DNA from: Actinomycetes bacterium
GTDB taxonomy: Bacteria; Actinomycetota; Actinomycetes; Mycobacteriales; Micromonosporaceae
Assembly (NCBI GenBank): GCA_023437285.1
Contig: JAEZGP010000573.1
Span: forward strand, 1-10,089
Direction of reading: 5' to 3'
Length of the DNA stretch: 10,089 bases
Part shown: one piece after another, positions 1 to 8,276 of the stretch
Position numbering within the stretch: the first letter of the stretch is position 1
Layout: the number at the start of each line of letters is the position of its first letter
Notes under the pieces: generated by a model
Told to the model about the DNA's origin: nothing
The model's input: only the letters and a program-made list of their open reading frames with translations
Databases searched by the model: none
Translations under genes and position numbers: made by a program

Positions 1-1125
1 CCCAACCCGGCCGGCGCGGGGTTCGTGAAGCTGTTCGGCCGCTCCACGCGCCTGCGGCGTACGGAGGGCCCGTGGGCGGTCGCGCCGACCGTACCGCTGT
101 TGGGTCGGTGGTTGACGTTCTTCGCGGAGCGCTACGAGCACCCCGGGTCGGCCTCGCTGGTGGCGGTGACGAGCGCGCTGAGCGCGCACTGGGCGACCGG
201 GCAGTCCGCGCTGGAGGACGCCAACCTGGCCGCTCTGCTGGGCTGGATCGACCCGCCCACCGGGCTGACCGGTGCGCAGGCGGCGGCCGCCGCCGAGGGC
301 CCGCTGACCTGGCCGCCCGCCGGCCCGGTCACCGACCCGACGTTCGACAACGAGGTGCTGGCCGCGCTCATGGAGGCGTACGCGAACGCCCCGGGCGAAC
401 GGACGCTGGCCCAGCTGACGGCGGCCCTGCGCACGCAGGTCGAGCCGACGTGGCGGCTGGTGTGGCGGGCCGTCGAGCTGCTGCGCGCCCTGCCGCCCGG
501 CGAGCGCGTGGCGCTGCGCTGGGCCGCGGACCGCGACGCGTACTCCGCCATGGTCATGTCGATCGTCGACGGGCGACCGCCGCAGCCGAGGCGCGACGGC
601 GCCGTGGCCGCCGCCGGGCGGCTCAACCGGCTGGAGCGCGACCAGGCCAGCTACGACGTGCAGCGGGCGTTCGACGACCCGCTGGTGTTGGCGGAATACC
701 GGCTCAGCGGCGAGGCGTTCGCCGGCGTGGTCACCGCCGCGCAGCCCGACCGGGTCGACGCGAGCGGCAAGCGGCGGGTACTGCGACCGCACGTCACCGT
801 CCTCACCGACGACCCGGTCCGGTTCGGCCCGGGTGCCGCGCTCACCTCGCCGGCCCGGCCGGCGCAGAAGGCGACCGTGGTCGCGGTCGGCGCGGGCGAC
901 AAGCCCGAGGTGGTCCTGGAGCTGTCGGGCGGCATGGGCGGTTCGTTGCAGGCCCCGCCGGGCACGGTCCCGGAGGTGGGGGAGCAGGTGGTCTACTCGT
1001 CGCTGGCCGACGACTACCAGCAGGCCCCGCAGTTCCCGGACCGCGAGGACACCCCGTGGACGCACGGCGGCCCGCCGCCGCAGTACGTGCCGACCGACGA
1101 GGACGCCGCGGAGGAGTGGTCGTGA
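1..1125 (+). CDS. Conserved accessory protein of unknown function, probably 5'-truncated by the window edge
   Basis: I do not recognise a named family. The frame is open to base 1, so translation may begin outside the window. The first in-window start is GTG at 25 (366 residues), but it has no convincing ribosome binding site, and the residues before it (PNPAGAGF) read like normal coding sequence. The protein is soluble, with no membrane segment or signal peptide. Its N-terminal part is Trp/Leu/Ala-rich and probably helical. The middle, around residues 190-235 counted from GTG 25, is charged. The C-terminal third, about residues 240-330, looks like a small beta-rich domain with alternating Val/Gly strands, and it ends in a Pro/Asp/Glu-rich tail. 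Its last codons overlap the helicase start by four bases (GTGA), so the two are probably translationally coupled and may work together. That partnership is inferred from arrangement only. Confidence 0.75.
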   Translation, partial: PNPAGAGFVKLFGRSTRLRRTEGPWAVAPTVPLLGRWLTFFAERYEHPGSASLVAVTSALSAHWATGQSALEDANLAALLGWIDPPTGLTGAQAAAAAEGPLTWPPAGPVTDPTFDNEVLAALMEAYANAPGERTLAQLTAALRTQVEPTWRLVWRAVELLRALPPGERVALRWAADRDAYSAMVMSIVDGRPPQPRRDGAVAAAGRLNRLERDQASYDVQRAFDDPLVLAEYRLSGEAFAGVVTAAQPDRVDASGKRRVLRPHVTVLTDDPVRFGPGAALTSPARPAQKATVVAVGAGDKPEVVLELSGGMGGSLQAPPGTVPEVGEQVVYSSLADDYQQAPQFPDREDTPWTHGGPPPQYVPTDEDAAEEWS

Positions 1126-2405
1126 TCCTGGACGCGGTCCTCGCCGACCTGGCCGACCGGCCCGGCGTGGTGGTCGACTCCCCGCCCGGCGCGGGCAAGT
1201 CCACGCTGGTCACTCAGGCCGCGGGCCGCCTCGCCGCCGACCGCGAGCGGGTCATGATCGTGGCGCAGACGAACGAGCAGGTCGACGACCTGGTCGACCG
1301 CATCGCCCGGCACGCACCGGCGGTCACGATCGGCCGGCTGTCGGCCGGCAACTACCAGCCGACCGCCCGGGTCGCCCACCCCACGGTCACGATCGGGCAG
1401 AAGGTCACCGACCTGGCCGGCGTTACGATCACGATCGCCACGGCCGCGAAGTGGGCCACGATCCGCGAGGGGTCGTGGCCGTGGGCGATCGTCGACGAGG
1501 CCTACCAGATGCGCTCCGACATGCTGCTGCGCGTCGCCGCCCGGTTCGAGCGGGCCCTGTTCGTCGGCGACCCTGGCCAGCTCGACCCGTTCTCGACCGT
1601 CGATATCGACAGGTGGACCGGCCTGACGTGGGACCCGCTGCAGAGCGCTGTCGCCGTCATGCTGCGCCATAACCCCGACCTGCCCGTACACCGGCTGCCC
1701 GTGTCGTGGCGGCTGCCGGTGACGGCCGCGCCGGTCGTCGCGGAGGCCTTCTATCCCTTCACGGGCTTCGAGGCCGGCTCGACGGCGGCCGACCGGTCGC
1801 TGTCGTTGCGCACCCGCGCGCTGGGCGCCGGCCCGCTCGACGACGTACTGGCCATGGCCGCGCGGACCGGCTGGGCCCACTACGAACTGCCCGCGCGGCA
1901 CACCCTGCGTACGGACGGCGAGGCCGCCGCCGCGTGCGCGGCCCTGGCCACCCGCCTGTTGCAGCGCGGCGCTGTCGCGGTCTCCGAACGCGAGCGCGAC
2001 GGCGCGCCGGTCACCGCGGCGCGCATCGCGATCGGCACCGCGCACCGCGACCAGGCCGCGGCCATCCGCTCGATGCTCGGTCCCGCCGCGGGCGAGGTCA
2101 CCGTGGACACGGCCAACCGCCTGCAGGGCCGCGAGTACGACGTGACGATCGTGCTGCACCCGCTGTCCGGCCGCCGCGACGCGACCGCCTTCCACCTGGA
2201 GTCCGGGCGGCTGTGCGTGCTCGCGTCCCGCCACCGCCAGGCCTGCGTGGTGGTGGGCCGCGCCGGGATCGCCGAACTGCTCGACGCCCACCCGTCCGCC
2301 GAGCCCGTGCACCTGGACGTGCCGGTCAAGTTCCCGGACGGCTGGGAGGCCAACCAGGCGATCCTCGCCAAGCTCGCCGAGCATCGCATCGAAGCACCAC
2401 GATGA
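1122..2405 (+). CDS. Compact superfamily 1 (Upf1-like) helicase / P-loop ATPase
   Basis: The 427-residue protein starts at a GTG that overlaps the previous stop. SF1 motifs appear in order: motif I PPGAGKST (21-28), motif Ia AQTNEQ (48-53), motif II VDEAYQ (124-129), motif III GDPGQLDP (149-156), a motif IV-like SWRLP (195-199), motif V with DTANRLQGREYD (329-340), and motif VI ending LASR (367-370), whose Arg is the likely arginine finger. The TN-x-Q motif Ia, DEA-x-Q motif II and QG-x-E-x-D motif V are typical of the Upf1/Dna2-like (AAA_11/AAA_12) branch. It should couple ATP hydrolysis to movement on DNA or RNA. It is short for the family: the inserted 1B and 2B domains are minimal and no nuclease or zinc domain is present. 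The frame stays open far upstream of 1122, but that stretch translates to low-complexity Arg/Gly/Ala sequence, a shadow of the preceding gene. Its exact role in the element is unknown; DNA processing is an inference. Confidence 0.88.
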   Translation: MILDAVLADLADRPGVVVDSPPGAGKSTLVTQAAGRLAADRERVMIVAQTNEQVDDLVDRIARHAPAVTIGRLSAGNYQPTARVAHPTVTIGQKVTDLAGVTITIATAAKWATIREGSWPWAIVDEAYQMRSDMLLRVAARFERALFVGDPGQLDPFSTVDIDRWTGLTWDPLQSAVAVMLRHNPDLPVHRLPVSWRLPVTAAPVVAEAFYPFTGFEAGSTAADRSLSLRTRALGAGPLDDVLAMAARTGWAHYELPARHTLRTDGEAAAACAALATRLLQRGAVAVSERERDGAPVTAARIAIGTAHRDQAAAIRSMLGPAAGEVTVDTANRLQGREYDVTIVLHPLSGRRDATAFHLESGRLCVLASRHRQACVVVGRAGIAELLDAHPSAEPVHLDVPVKFPDGWEANQAILAKLAEHRIEAPR

Positions 2406-2468
2406 TGGCGACGTCCGCGCGCGGCACGGTGACCGGATAGCCGACTGCGCACGGGTGTCGATCCCGCC

Positions 2469-2472
2469 AAGG
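2469..2472 (+). promoter_or_regulatory. Ribosome binding site deciding the membrane-protein start
   Basis: AAGG lies eight bases before the ATG at 2481. A GTG at 2472 in the same frame would add only three residues and overlaps this motif, so ATG 2481 is preferred. The rest of the 2406-2480 gap shows no clear promoter or terminator. Confidence 0.5.
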
Positions 2473-2480
2473 TGTGCCGT

Positions 2481-4589
2481 ATGGGTGTGCCGATCGATCT
2501 CGGGAACTGGCTGACGCCGCTCCTCGGCCAGTACGACGCGCTCATCGAGCGTGCCCGCGACCGGCTCGACGCGACCGCCGGCCGGCCGCTGCGGGCCTGG
2601 CTTCGCCCGATTCTGCTCGCGGTCGCCATCACGATCGGCCTGGTGGCGCTGCTGCGCCTGCTGCTGACAGGCCTGACGGCCGGCGGGCCGGTGTCCCGGT
2701 GGATCGGCGCGGCGGTCGCCGGCGTGCTGGCGCTCATCCTGCTCGTCGTGGTGATCCGCAACGTGGTCATCTCGCTCATCGAGCCCCACCAACGGCGCCT
2801 GCTGCTGGTCGCGCTGCTCACCTCGACCGCCGCGGTGCTCGTCGGCGTCGAGGCGTTCGCGGCCACCAGCGTGGCGTTGGCCGAGCGCGCGCCGCCGCTG
2901 TGGACGGCCGAGCGGTTCTACCTCTGGCATCTCGTGGACGCCGTGCCGCTGCTCGACATTCCGGATCGGCTCGGCTGGGTCGAGCCGGCCGTCCTGCCCG
3001 GGCTCGCGGGACGACTGCTCGTGCTCGGCTACGCCCTCATCGTCATCCCTCCTCTGGTACGCGTCGGCGTCGCCGCGTACGGATACGTGGAGGGGCAGGC
3101 GCAGCAGCGCCGCTACACCCGGGCGATTGCCCGGCAGGTGAGCGCGGTCCGGCTGTTCACCGCCGACCGGCAGGCGCCCCTGGTCCTGGTCGTGGGCGCC
3201 GGCGCCGGGGCGGTGTGGTCGCTGGGCGGCCGGTACCTCGACGGCACCGTACGGGTGTGGTCGCTGACCACGCTGGCGTTCGTCGGCGCGGTGGCGCTGG
3301 CGGCGGTGCTCGCCCGCCTGGTCGGCGCGGCCCTGATCGAGTTGGCGGAGCAGGCCGGGGCGGTCACGTTGATCCTCGCGGCGGCGCTCGTGTGGTTCGA
3401 CAGCCCGGCGCGGCGCGTGCTGCTGCCCGGTGCCGCCGGCTGGGGCGCCTGGGACAAGGTGTGGGCGACGCTCGGCGTGTGGCTGCTCGTCCTGCTGCTG
3501 GCGATCGTGCTGCTGTGGGCGACGCCGGAGTTCACCGACGCGGCCGCGTCGCTCGCGTTGGTGGTGGGTTTCCTGGGCACCGACGCGCCGGCCGCGCGCT
3601 GGCTGCACGCCCACCTGACCTGGCAGCCGTGGGGCCTACCGCTCAGTCGCGTGGCCGTAGGTGCGTGCGCCTGGTTCACGGTGGCCTACCTGCTACGCAA
3701 CCTGTGGCTCGCGGCCCGCCGGCCGCCCATCCTGGGCCACGCCGACCATCACGACACGGCCAGCGGCCTGCGCCAGGACCTGCGCGGGTACGCCCTCGTG
3801 GCGGTGCAGATCGTGATCGCGGCCGGCGCGGCGCTGGTCCTGCTGCGTACGGCCGGCCTGGCGCGCGGCCCGGACGCCGACGGGTGGACGCAGGCCTCGT
3901 GGGCGTTGACCGCCGCGTCCTGGCACGTGCTCGACTCGCTGCCGGGTCCGGACGTGTCGGAGGTCCTGGACTGGCGGCTGACCGCCGACGTGACCGGCCC
4001 GTGGGCGGGCCTGGTGATGATCCTGGCCGTCGCGGCGGTGGTGATCTTCGCGGGCCTACCGATCCTGCGTACGGTCGTGCTGTGGGCGCGGCTGACCGCC
4101 GGGCACCCGCGCACCGGCGAGGCGCTGGCGGCCGTTCCTACCACGGTGGTGGCGGACCTGCGCGTGGTGCTGACCTACCTGGAGGCGGCGGCGGCCGGGG
4201 TCCAGCCGGACGACGTGACGACCACCCGCCGGTCCTGGCCCTTCAACACGCCGCGGGAGGTCAGCACCCCGGCCGTGGTGGTCGCGGACGAGCACCTCGT
4301 CGCCGCCGAGCTGAACCGCACGCACCTGCTCGACCTGTTCGGCGCGCCCTCGCGCGGGTACGACCTGGCCGATGCCGCCCTGCGGCACACCGCGGAGGCC
4401 CTCCGCGCGGCCGTGCGCCAGTCCGGTCCGTTCGGCTCCCTCCGGTCGCCGCGTGCGCGGCCGGGGCGGTCGCCGTCGGTGGATCTGGGCGTCGCGGTGT
4501 CCGAGGCCCGCGAGGCGGTCGACCGGTTCGCCGAGGTCGCGCAGCGCTGGGAGCAGGTCCGGCGCGACGTTGACCACACCGGGGACTAA
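2481..4589 (+). CDS. Polytopic membrane protein with a duplicated WH-D-P-D-L-W motif, function unknown
   Basis: The 702-residue protein has about 10-12 hydrophobic segments, roughly at residues 42-66, 75-100, 107-131, 172-200, 232-248, 262-288, 292-305, 327-347, 354-366, 388-410, 434-460 and 506-537. A soluble, partly charged C-terminal region (about 540-702) follows and should be cytoplasmic or partner-binding. The motif WHxxDxxPxxDxxxxLxW occurs at 149-166 and again at 481-498, with seven identical residues at identical spacing. Each copy sits in a loop after one hydrophobic segment and before another, which suggests an internal duplication with an offset of about 332 residues and possibly a re-entrant or pore-like loop. 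I recall similar Trp-Asp-Pro loops in bacterial polytopic membrane proteins of unclear function, but I cannot name a family. It lies just upstream of the VirB4-like frame, where a mating-channel protein would be expected. However, it is not recognisably TrbL/VirB6, and a chromosomal origin unrelated to transfer is also possible. Confidence 0.85.
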   Translation: MGVPIDLGNWLTPLLGQYDALIERARDRLDATAGRPLRAWLRPILLAVAITIGLVALLRLLLTGLTAGGPVSRWIGAAVAGVLALILLVVVIRNVVISLIEPHQRRLLLVALLTSTAAVLVGVEAFAATSVALAERAPPLWTAERFYLWHLVDAVPLLDIPDRLGWVEPAVLPGLAGRLLVLGYALIVIPPLVRVGVAAYGYVEGQAQQRRYTRAIARQVSAVRLFTADRQAPLVLVVGAGAGAVWSLGGRYLDGTVRVWSLTTLAFVGAVALAAVLARLVGAALIELAEQAGAVTLILAAALVWFDSPARRVLLPGAAGWGAWDKVWATLGVWLLVLLLAIVLLWATPEFTDAAASLALVVGFLGTDAPAARWLHAHLTWQPWGLPLSRVAVGACAWFTVAYLLRNLWLAARRPPILGHADHHDTASGLRQDLRGYALVAVQIVIAAGAALVLLRTAGLARGPDADGWTQASWALTAASWHVLDSLPGPDVSEVLDWRLTADVTGPWAGLVMILAVAAVVIFAGLPILRTVVLWARLTAGHPRTGEALAAVPTTVVADLRVVLTYLEAAAAGVQPDDVTTTRRSWPFNTPREVSTPAVVVADEHLVAAELNRTHLLDLFGAPSRGYDLADAALRHTAEALRAAVRQSGPFGSLRSPRARPGRSPSVDLGVAVSEAREAVDRFAEVAQRWEQVRRDVDHTGD

Positions 4590-4591
4590 AT

Positions 4592-4605
4592 CGGCCGGGC
4601 GGCCG
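4592..4605 (+). repeat. Short GC inverted repeat between the membrane protein and the chimeric gene
   Basis: CGGCCG-GG-CGGCCG fills almost all of the 17-base gap between the stop at 4589 and the putative TTG start at 4607. Each arm is itself a palindrome. No T-run follows, so it is not a typical intrinsic terminator. It could form a small hairpin over the initiation region or mark an old junction; both are inferences. Confidence 0.4.
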
Positions 4606-4606
4606 G

Positions 4607-6832
4607 TTGACCGACCGTGTGATCGACGTACCGTTGTCTGTTCTTGATCTTGCACCCGTGCAGGCGGGCGCCTCCGCGGGGGAGGCGCTGCGGCACACCA
4701 CGCGGCTGGCCGTACGGGCCGAGGAGCTGGGCTACCAGCGCTTCTGGGTGGCCGAGCACCACAACATGCCGGCCATCGCGAGCTCGTCGCCGGCCGTGCT
4801 CATCGCGCACCTGGCCGCCGCCACGAAGACGATCAAGGTGGGTTCCGGCGGGGTGATGCTGCCCAACCACGCCCCGCTCGTGGTGGCCGAGCAGTTCGGC
4901 ACCCTGGAGGCGCTGCACCCTGGCCGCATCGACCTGGGCATCGGCCGCGCGCCGGGCACCGACCAGGCGACCGCCCTCGCGCTGCGACGCACCGTCGAAG
5001 GGCTCTCGGCCGAGGACTTCCCGCAGGAGCTGACCGACCTCATCGGCTACTTCACGGGCGAGCGGACCCGCTCGCGGATCATCGCCTCGCCGGGTCGAGG
5101 CGACATGCCCGACATCTGGCTGCTGGGCTCCAGCGGGTTCAGCGCCCAGCTCGCCGGCCTGCTCGGGCTGCCGTTCAGCTTCGCGCACCACTTCTCGGGC
5201 CAGAACACCCTGCCGGCGCTCGCCCTCTACCGCGACACCTTCCGGCCGTCGGCCTACCTGTCCAAGCCGTACGCGATGGTCGCGGTGAACGCGATCTGCG
5301 CCGAGACGGACGAGCGCGCCAGGTGGCTCGCCGGGCCGGCGAACCTGTCGTTCCTCAAGCTGCGGCAGGGCCGCCCCGAGCCGCTGGCGACCCCGGACGA
5401 CGCCGCCGCGTACCCGTACTCCGAGCTGGCGACCCGCATCGCCCGAGGCGAGGCGCGGCTGTTCCGGCTGGGCCTGTACCTGACCGTTCACGCCGCCGAC
5501 CCGGACGAGTTGGCGCAGCGGGTGACCGAGGTCCGCAACCTCGCTGCCTCCATGCTGTTGGACACGGCACCCGCGTCGTGGCGGCAGTTGCAGGGCTGGA
5601 TCTCGACCCTGCCGCTCGGCTTTGACGCGCTCGGGATGCGGCGGGTCTTCGACACCGACGCCCTCGCCGCGACGTTCCCTTTCACCAGCCCCGACCTTCC
5701 CATCACCAGCGGCGAGACCGGTATGGGCGTGTTGTTCGGGTTGAACCTCGCCTCCACCGGTGTGGTCGTGTGGGACCGGTGGGCGCAGGACAACTACAAC
5801 ACGGTCATCCTCGCCCGATCCGGCGCGGGTAAAAGCTTCCTGGCGAAGCTCGACCTACTACGCAACCTGTACCTCGGCGTCGACGCGTTCGTCATCGACC
5901 CCGAGGACGAGTACCTCGCCCTCGCGGAGGCGGTCGGCGGCACGGTGATCCGGCCCGGCGCCCCCGGGGTACGGGTCAACCCGCTCGACCTCAACCCCGG
6001 CGACGGCGAGGACGCGATGTACCGGCGGACCCAGTTCATGCAGACCTTCACCGCCGTGGCCACCTCCGGTGGGGGATATGAGACCGCCGCACTGTCCGCG
6101 CAGGAGGCTGCGGCGTTGGACGATGCGGTGCTGGCCGCCTACCGGAGCAAGGGCATCACCACCGATGCGCGTACCTGGCGCCGCCCGCCGCCGCTGCTGG
6201 CCGACGTTGAGGCGGCGTTGCGGGAGCTGGGCGAGCACGGCCGCGCGGTGGCCGCGAAACTGCGTCCCTACACCGTCGGCAGCTTCAAGGGCCTGTTCGA
6301 CGGGCCGACCACCACCACACCCGAGGGCCGCCTCGTGGTGTACGCCATCAAGGATCTGCCCGACGAGCTCAAGCCGGTCGGCACACTGCTCACCCTGGAC
6401 GCGATCTGGCGCAAGGTCGCCAGCTCGCCGCCGGACGTACGCAAGGTGGTGTTGGTGGACGAGGCGTGGCTGATGCTGCGCGCCGGCCTGGGCGCCCGGT
6501 TCCTGTTCCGGCTGTCGAAGTCTGCCCGCAAGTACGGTGCCGGACTGACCGTGGTCACCCAGGACGCGGCCGACGTGCTCGCCACCGAGGTCGGTCGCGC
6601 GGTGGTCTCCAACGCCACCACCCAGATCCTGATGCGGCAGGCGCCGCAGGCCATCGACGCGGTGGCCGAGGCGTTCGACCTCACCGACGGCGAGCGGGCG
6701 TTCCTGCTGGCCGCCAGCCGCGGCGATGCGCTTCTCGTGTGCGGGACCAGCCGGGTCGCCTTCCACAGCCTCGCCTCCGACATCGAGGCGGGTCTGGTCG
6801 TGACCGGATCCGGCGCGGCCCGGCCGAGCTGA
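4607..6832 (+). CDS. Chimeric protein: truncated LLM-class flavin oxidoreductase fused to the C-terminal part of a VirB4-like conjugation ATPase
   Basis: One frame of 741 residues. Residues about 9-271 match the luciferase-like monooxygenase (LLM class, MsnO8/YhbW-like) pattern: LSVLDLAPV near the start, WVAEHHNMP (47-55), [13 protein letters not shown] (79-91), [17 protein letters not shown] (95-111), WLLGSSG (171-177) and FAHHFS (192-197). Family members are usually about 330-340 residues, so the last 60 or so, completing the TIM barrel, are missing. From about residue 273 the sequence is the actinobacterial VirB4-like type: [18 protein letters not shown] (279-296), WDRWAQDN (389-396), Walker A ARSGAGKS (403-410), VIDPEDEY (429-436), Walker B VVLVDEAW (614-621) and VVTQD (649-653). 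The usual VirB4 N-terminal region is absent. VirB4 ATPases energise type IV secretion at the inner membrane. The start is uncertain: TTG 4607 or GTG 4619, neither with a good ribosome site. Motor motifs are intact, but whether the chimera works, or is an assembly artefact, is unknown. Confidence 0.88.
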   Translation: MTDRVIDVPLSVLDLAPVQAGASAGEALRHTTRLAVRAEELGYQRFWVAEHHNMPAIASSSPAVLIAHLAAATKTIKVGSGGVMLPNHAPLVVAEQFGTLEALHPGRIDLGIGRAPGTDQATALALRRTVEGLSAEDFPQELTDLIGYFTGERTRSRIIASPGRGDMPDIWLLGSSGFSAQLAGLLGLPFSFAHHFSGQNTLPALALYRDTFRPSAYLSKPYAMVAVNAICAETDERARWLAGPANLSFLKLRQGRPEPLATPDDAAAYPYSELATRIARGEARLFRLGLYLTVHAADPDELAQRVTEVRNLAASMLLDTAPASWRQLQGWISTLPLGFDALGMRRVFDTDALAATFPFTSPDLPITSGETGMGVLFGLNLASTGVVVWDRWAQDNYNTVILARSGAGKSFLAKLDLLRNLYLGVDAFVIDPEDEYLALAEAVGGTVIRPGAPGVRVNPLDLNPGDGEDAMYRRTQFMQTFTAVATSGGGYETAALSAQEAAALDDAVLAAYRSKGITTDARTWRRPPPLLADVEAALRELGEHGRAVAAKLRPYTVGSFKGLFDGPTTTTPEGRLVVYAIKDLPDELKPVGTLLTLDAIWRKVASSPPDVRKVVLVDEAWLMLRAGLGARFLFRLSKSARKYGAGLTVVTQDAADVLATEVGRAVVSNATTQILMRQAPQAIDAVAEAFDLTDGERAFLLAASRGDALLVCGTSRVAFHSLASDIEAGLVVTGSGAARPS
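5417..5435 (+). other. Seam between oxidoreductase and VirB4-like coding sequence
   Basis: Oxidoreductase family similarity carries through DDAAAYPY (264-271 of the chimera). VirB4-type sequence is recognisable from [14 protein letters not shown] (273-286) onward. The shared Glu-Leu codons (GAGCTG, 5423-5428) fit both families, so a few bases of microhomology may have served as the crossover. The frame is preserved and there is no flanking repeat, transposon end or low-quality-looking tract. The exact base of the join cannot be fixed without parental sequences. Confidence 0.7.
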
Positions 6833-6870
6833 CCGCCGCACCCCTATCTGCGCCCTCTCCGATCTTGTCT

Positions 6871-6874
6871 GGAG
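6871..6874 (+). promoter_or_regulatory. Ribosome binding site for the coupling-protein N-terminal gene
   Basis: GGAG lies seven bases before GTG 6882 and supports that start over the in-frame ATG at 7005, which has no comparable purine-rich site. The remaining 6833-6870 gap shows no recognisable promoter or hairpin. Confidence 0.55.
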
Positions 6875-6881
6875 TTCTGTC

Positions 6882-8276
6882 GTGCTGCCCACAATCAGGA
6901 CCACTCGGACACCGTCCACACCGGACTTGCTGGCGCCGAACCCGCCGGCTGAGGGCTGTACGCCCGGCCGCGACGGTGTTCCCGACTCACCGCTGGGTCA
7001 TCTGATGTGCGGGGACTACCTCCTGCATGCCCCGCACACTCTGTGGCTGTTCGCCCGCTCGCATTGGCTGCCGCTACTCGCCTTGGCCGCCCTCATGACG
7101 GCCGCTCGGGTTGGGTGGCGGGTGTGGCGGCGACGCTTGTGGCGCCACGCCGCCCGGTCGGCGGTGTGGCTGGAGATCGTTCCGCCGGTCACCGCGACCC
7201 CGGCCGCCACGTACGCGCTGTGGCAGCTCCTGGCGACCGTCCTGCCCGCGTCGCGGCGCTTGACCGCGCGGGCGCGCCGGCTGGTGTGGGAGGTCCACGC
7301 CACGCCAACCGGGATGCGCGCCGGGCTGTGGGTGCCGGCGGGGATCAACCCGACCGCCGTCATGCGGGCGCTGCACCGGGCGTGGCCGGGCGTACGCGCC
7401 GAACAGGCACCACCGCCGCGACTGGCTCCCGAGCGTCCGACCGTGGGCGTGGCGCTGCGCTCCACCCAACCGGACTGGCTACCGCTGGTGGACGACGCCG
7501 CCCCACCGACCGCCCGCCGGTGGGAGTCCGCCCCGCTCGAGGACGACCGCATCCGCGCCGTCTTCGATGGGCTCGCCGCCGCCGGCCGCACCGGAGGCGG
7601 ACTGCTGCAGGTCCACGTGGCCCGCGCCCCACGTCACCGCGTCGCCGTGCTTCGCCGTGCCTCGGTCAACCCGCAACGCGTACGCCGCCAGCACGGCGGC
7701 CCCCGCCTGCTCATCCTCGCCCTGGAGGCACTCCGTGCCGGGATCAGCGGCCTGCTGGATCTCGTGATGCAAGGTCCGTCGGGCTCCGGGCACCCGTCCG
7801 GTAGGACCGATCCGGTTGTGGCCGAGCAGGCCCGGCAGGCCCGCGCCAAGCACGCCGCCGGCCCGCACCTGCTCGACGCGATCCGGGCCACCGCGACCGG
7901 CCCCACCCTCGCGGCGGCGCGAGCGGCAGCGGCCGACATCACCTCCGGCTACAGCCTGCTCTCGGCGCACTGGCGACCGACCCGCCTGCGGCGCGCCGTC
8001 ACGGTGACCAACGGGCGTTGGATTCCCGAGAAGGCGATGCAGCTCGCCACCGCCGCCGAGACGGCCGCCCTCGCAGGGTTGCCGGCCGAGCCGTCCGCCT
8101 ACGGGATGCCCGCCGCCGGTTCCCGTCGCCTGCCCGCCAGCCGCGACGTCTTCACCGCACCAGCCGCAGGCGACCGCCCCGACGCCCGGCCACCTACGGC
8201 CTCGCGTCATGACGAGCTGCCCGAGCCGGACCACGACCGCGGCGGGGACGAGCCCGCCGTATGGAGCGCGCCGTGA
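6882..8276 (+). CDS. Membrane-anchored protein resembling the N-terminal domain of VirD4/TraD-type coupling proteins
   Basis: The 464-residue protein has a Pro/Thr-rich N-terminus, then one hydrophobic segment (about 53-75) followed by an Arg-rich stretch (76-92), which by the positive-inside rule puts the following domain in the cytoplasm. Residues about 95-175 (LEIVPPVTATPAATYALWQ, then WEVHATPTGMRAGLWVP) resemble the alpha/beta module that precedes the ATPase in many conjugative coupling proteins. ATAAETAALAGLPAEPS (390-406) resembles the linker found just before the motor domain in those proteins. The C-terminal 50 residues are Pro/Asp-rich and probably disordered. No Walker motif is present. 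The gene overlaps the next, ATPase-encoding, gene by four bases. The inference is that it supplies the membrane anchor and partner-binding domain for an ATPase that lacks its own. If translation began at ATG 7005 the protein would be 423 residues and keep the hydrophobic segment. Confidence 0.82.
   Translation: MLPTIRTTRTPSTPDLLAPNPPAEGCTPGRDGVPDSPLGHLMCGDYLLHAPHTLWLFARSHWLPLLALAALMTAARVGWRVWRRRLWRHAARSAVWLEIVPPVTATPAATYALWQLLATVLPASRRLTARARRLVWEVHATPTGMRAGLWVPAGINPTAVMRALHRAWPGVRAEQAPPPRLAPERPTVGVALRSTQPDWLPLVDDAAPPTARRWESAPLEDDRIRAVFDGLAAAGRTGGGLLQVHVARAPRHRVAVLRRASVNPQRVRRQHGGPRLLILALEALRAGISGLLDLVMQGPSGSGHPSGRTDPVVAEQARQARAKHAAGPHLLDAIRATATGPTLAAARAAAADITSGYSLLSAHWRPTRLRRAVTVTNGRWIPEKAMQLATAAETAALAGLPAEPSAYGMPAAGSRRLPASRDVFTAPAAGDRPDARPPTASRHDELPEPDHDRGGDEPAVWSAP
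8263..8266 (+). promoter_or_regulatory. Ribosome binding site for the coupling ATPase, inside the upstream gene
   Basis: GGAG lies six bases before GTG 8273. It supports GTG 8273, which forms a GTGA overlap with the previous stop, over the in-frame ATG at 8261, which overlaps this motif and has a poorer upstream sequence. Confidence 0.5.

Noticed and set aside
72..1121. Upstream extension of the helicase frame giving 777 residues
   Set aside because: The extension translates to biased Arg/Gly/Ala sequence overlapping the first gene. The GTG at 1122 just before the P-loop domain forms a standard GTGA overlap.
1014..3614. A very long minus-strand open frame (866 residues) opposite the helicase and membrane genes
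   Set aside because: Its translation is low-complexity Arg/Gly/Gln/His sequence with no motif. Such frames arise because high G/C at third codon positions removes stop codons on the opposite strand. The + strand frames here carry clear helicase motifs and membrane segments.
1903..4080. Recurrent TGCGTACG octamers as a possible motif array
   Set aside because: They fall in coding frames as ordinary codon pairs, are widely spaced, and CGTAC-type words are common in GC-rich actinobacterial coding DNA.
2474..4573. A 699-residue + strand open frame overlapping the membrane protein
   Set aside because: It is Arg/Ala/Gly-rich with no domain and is the out-of-frame shadow of the membrane protein, whose frame shows coherent hydrophobic segments and a ribosome site.
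4592..4605. Intrinsic terminator after the membrane protein gene
   Set aside because: The GC palindrome is not followed by a T-run and the loop would be too small for its full length, so termination is not supported.
4607..6832. Two separate genes, or a sequencing frameshift, instead of a fusion
   Set aside because: There is no stop codon or frame change between the halves, and a frameshift could not join two unrelated families. A large deletion, recombination or mis-assembly is needed.
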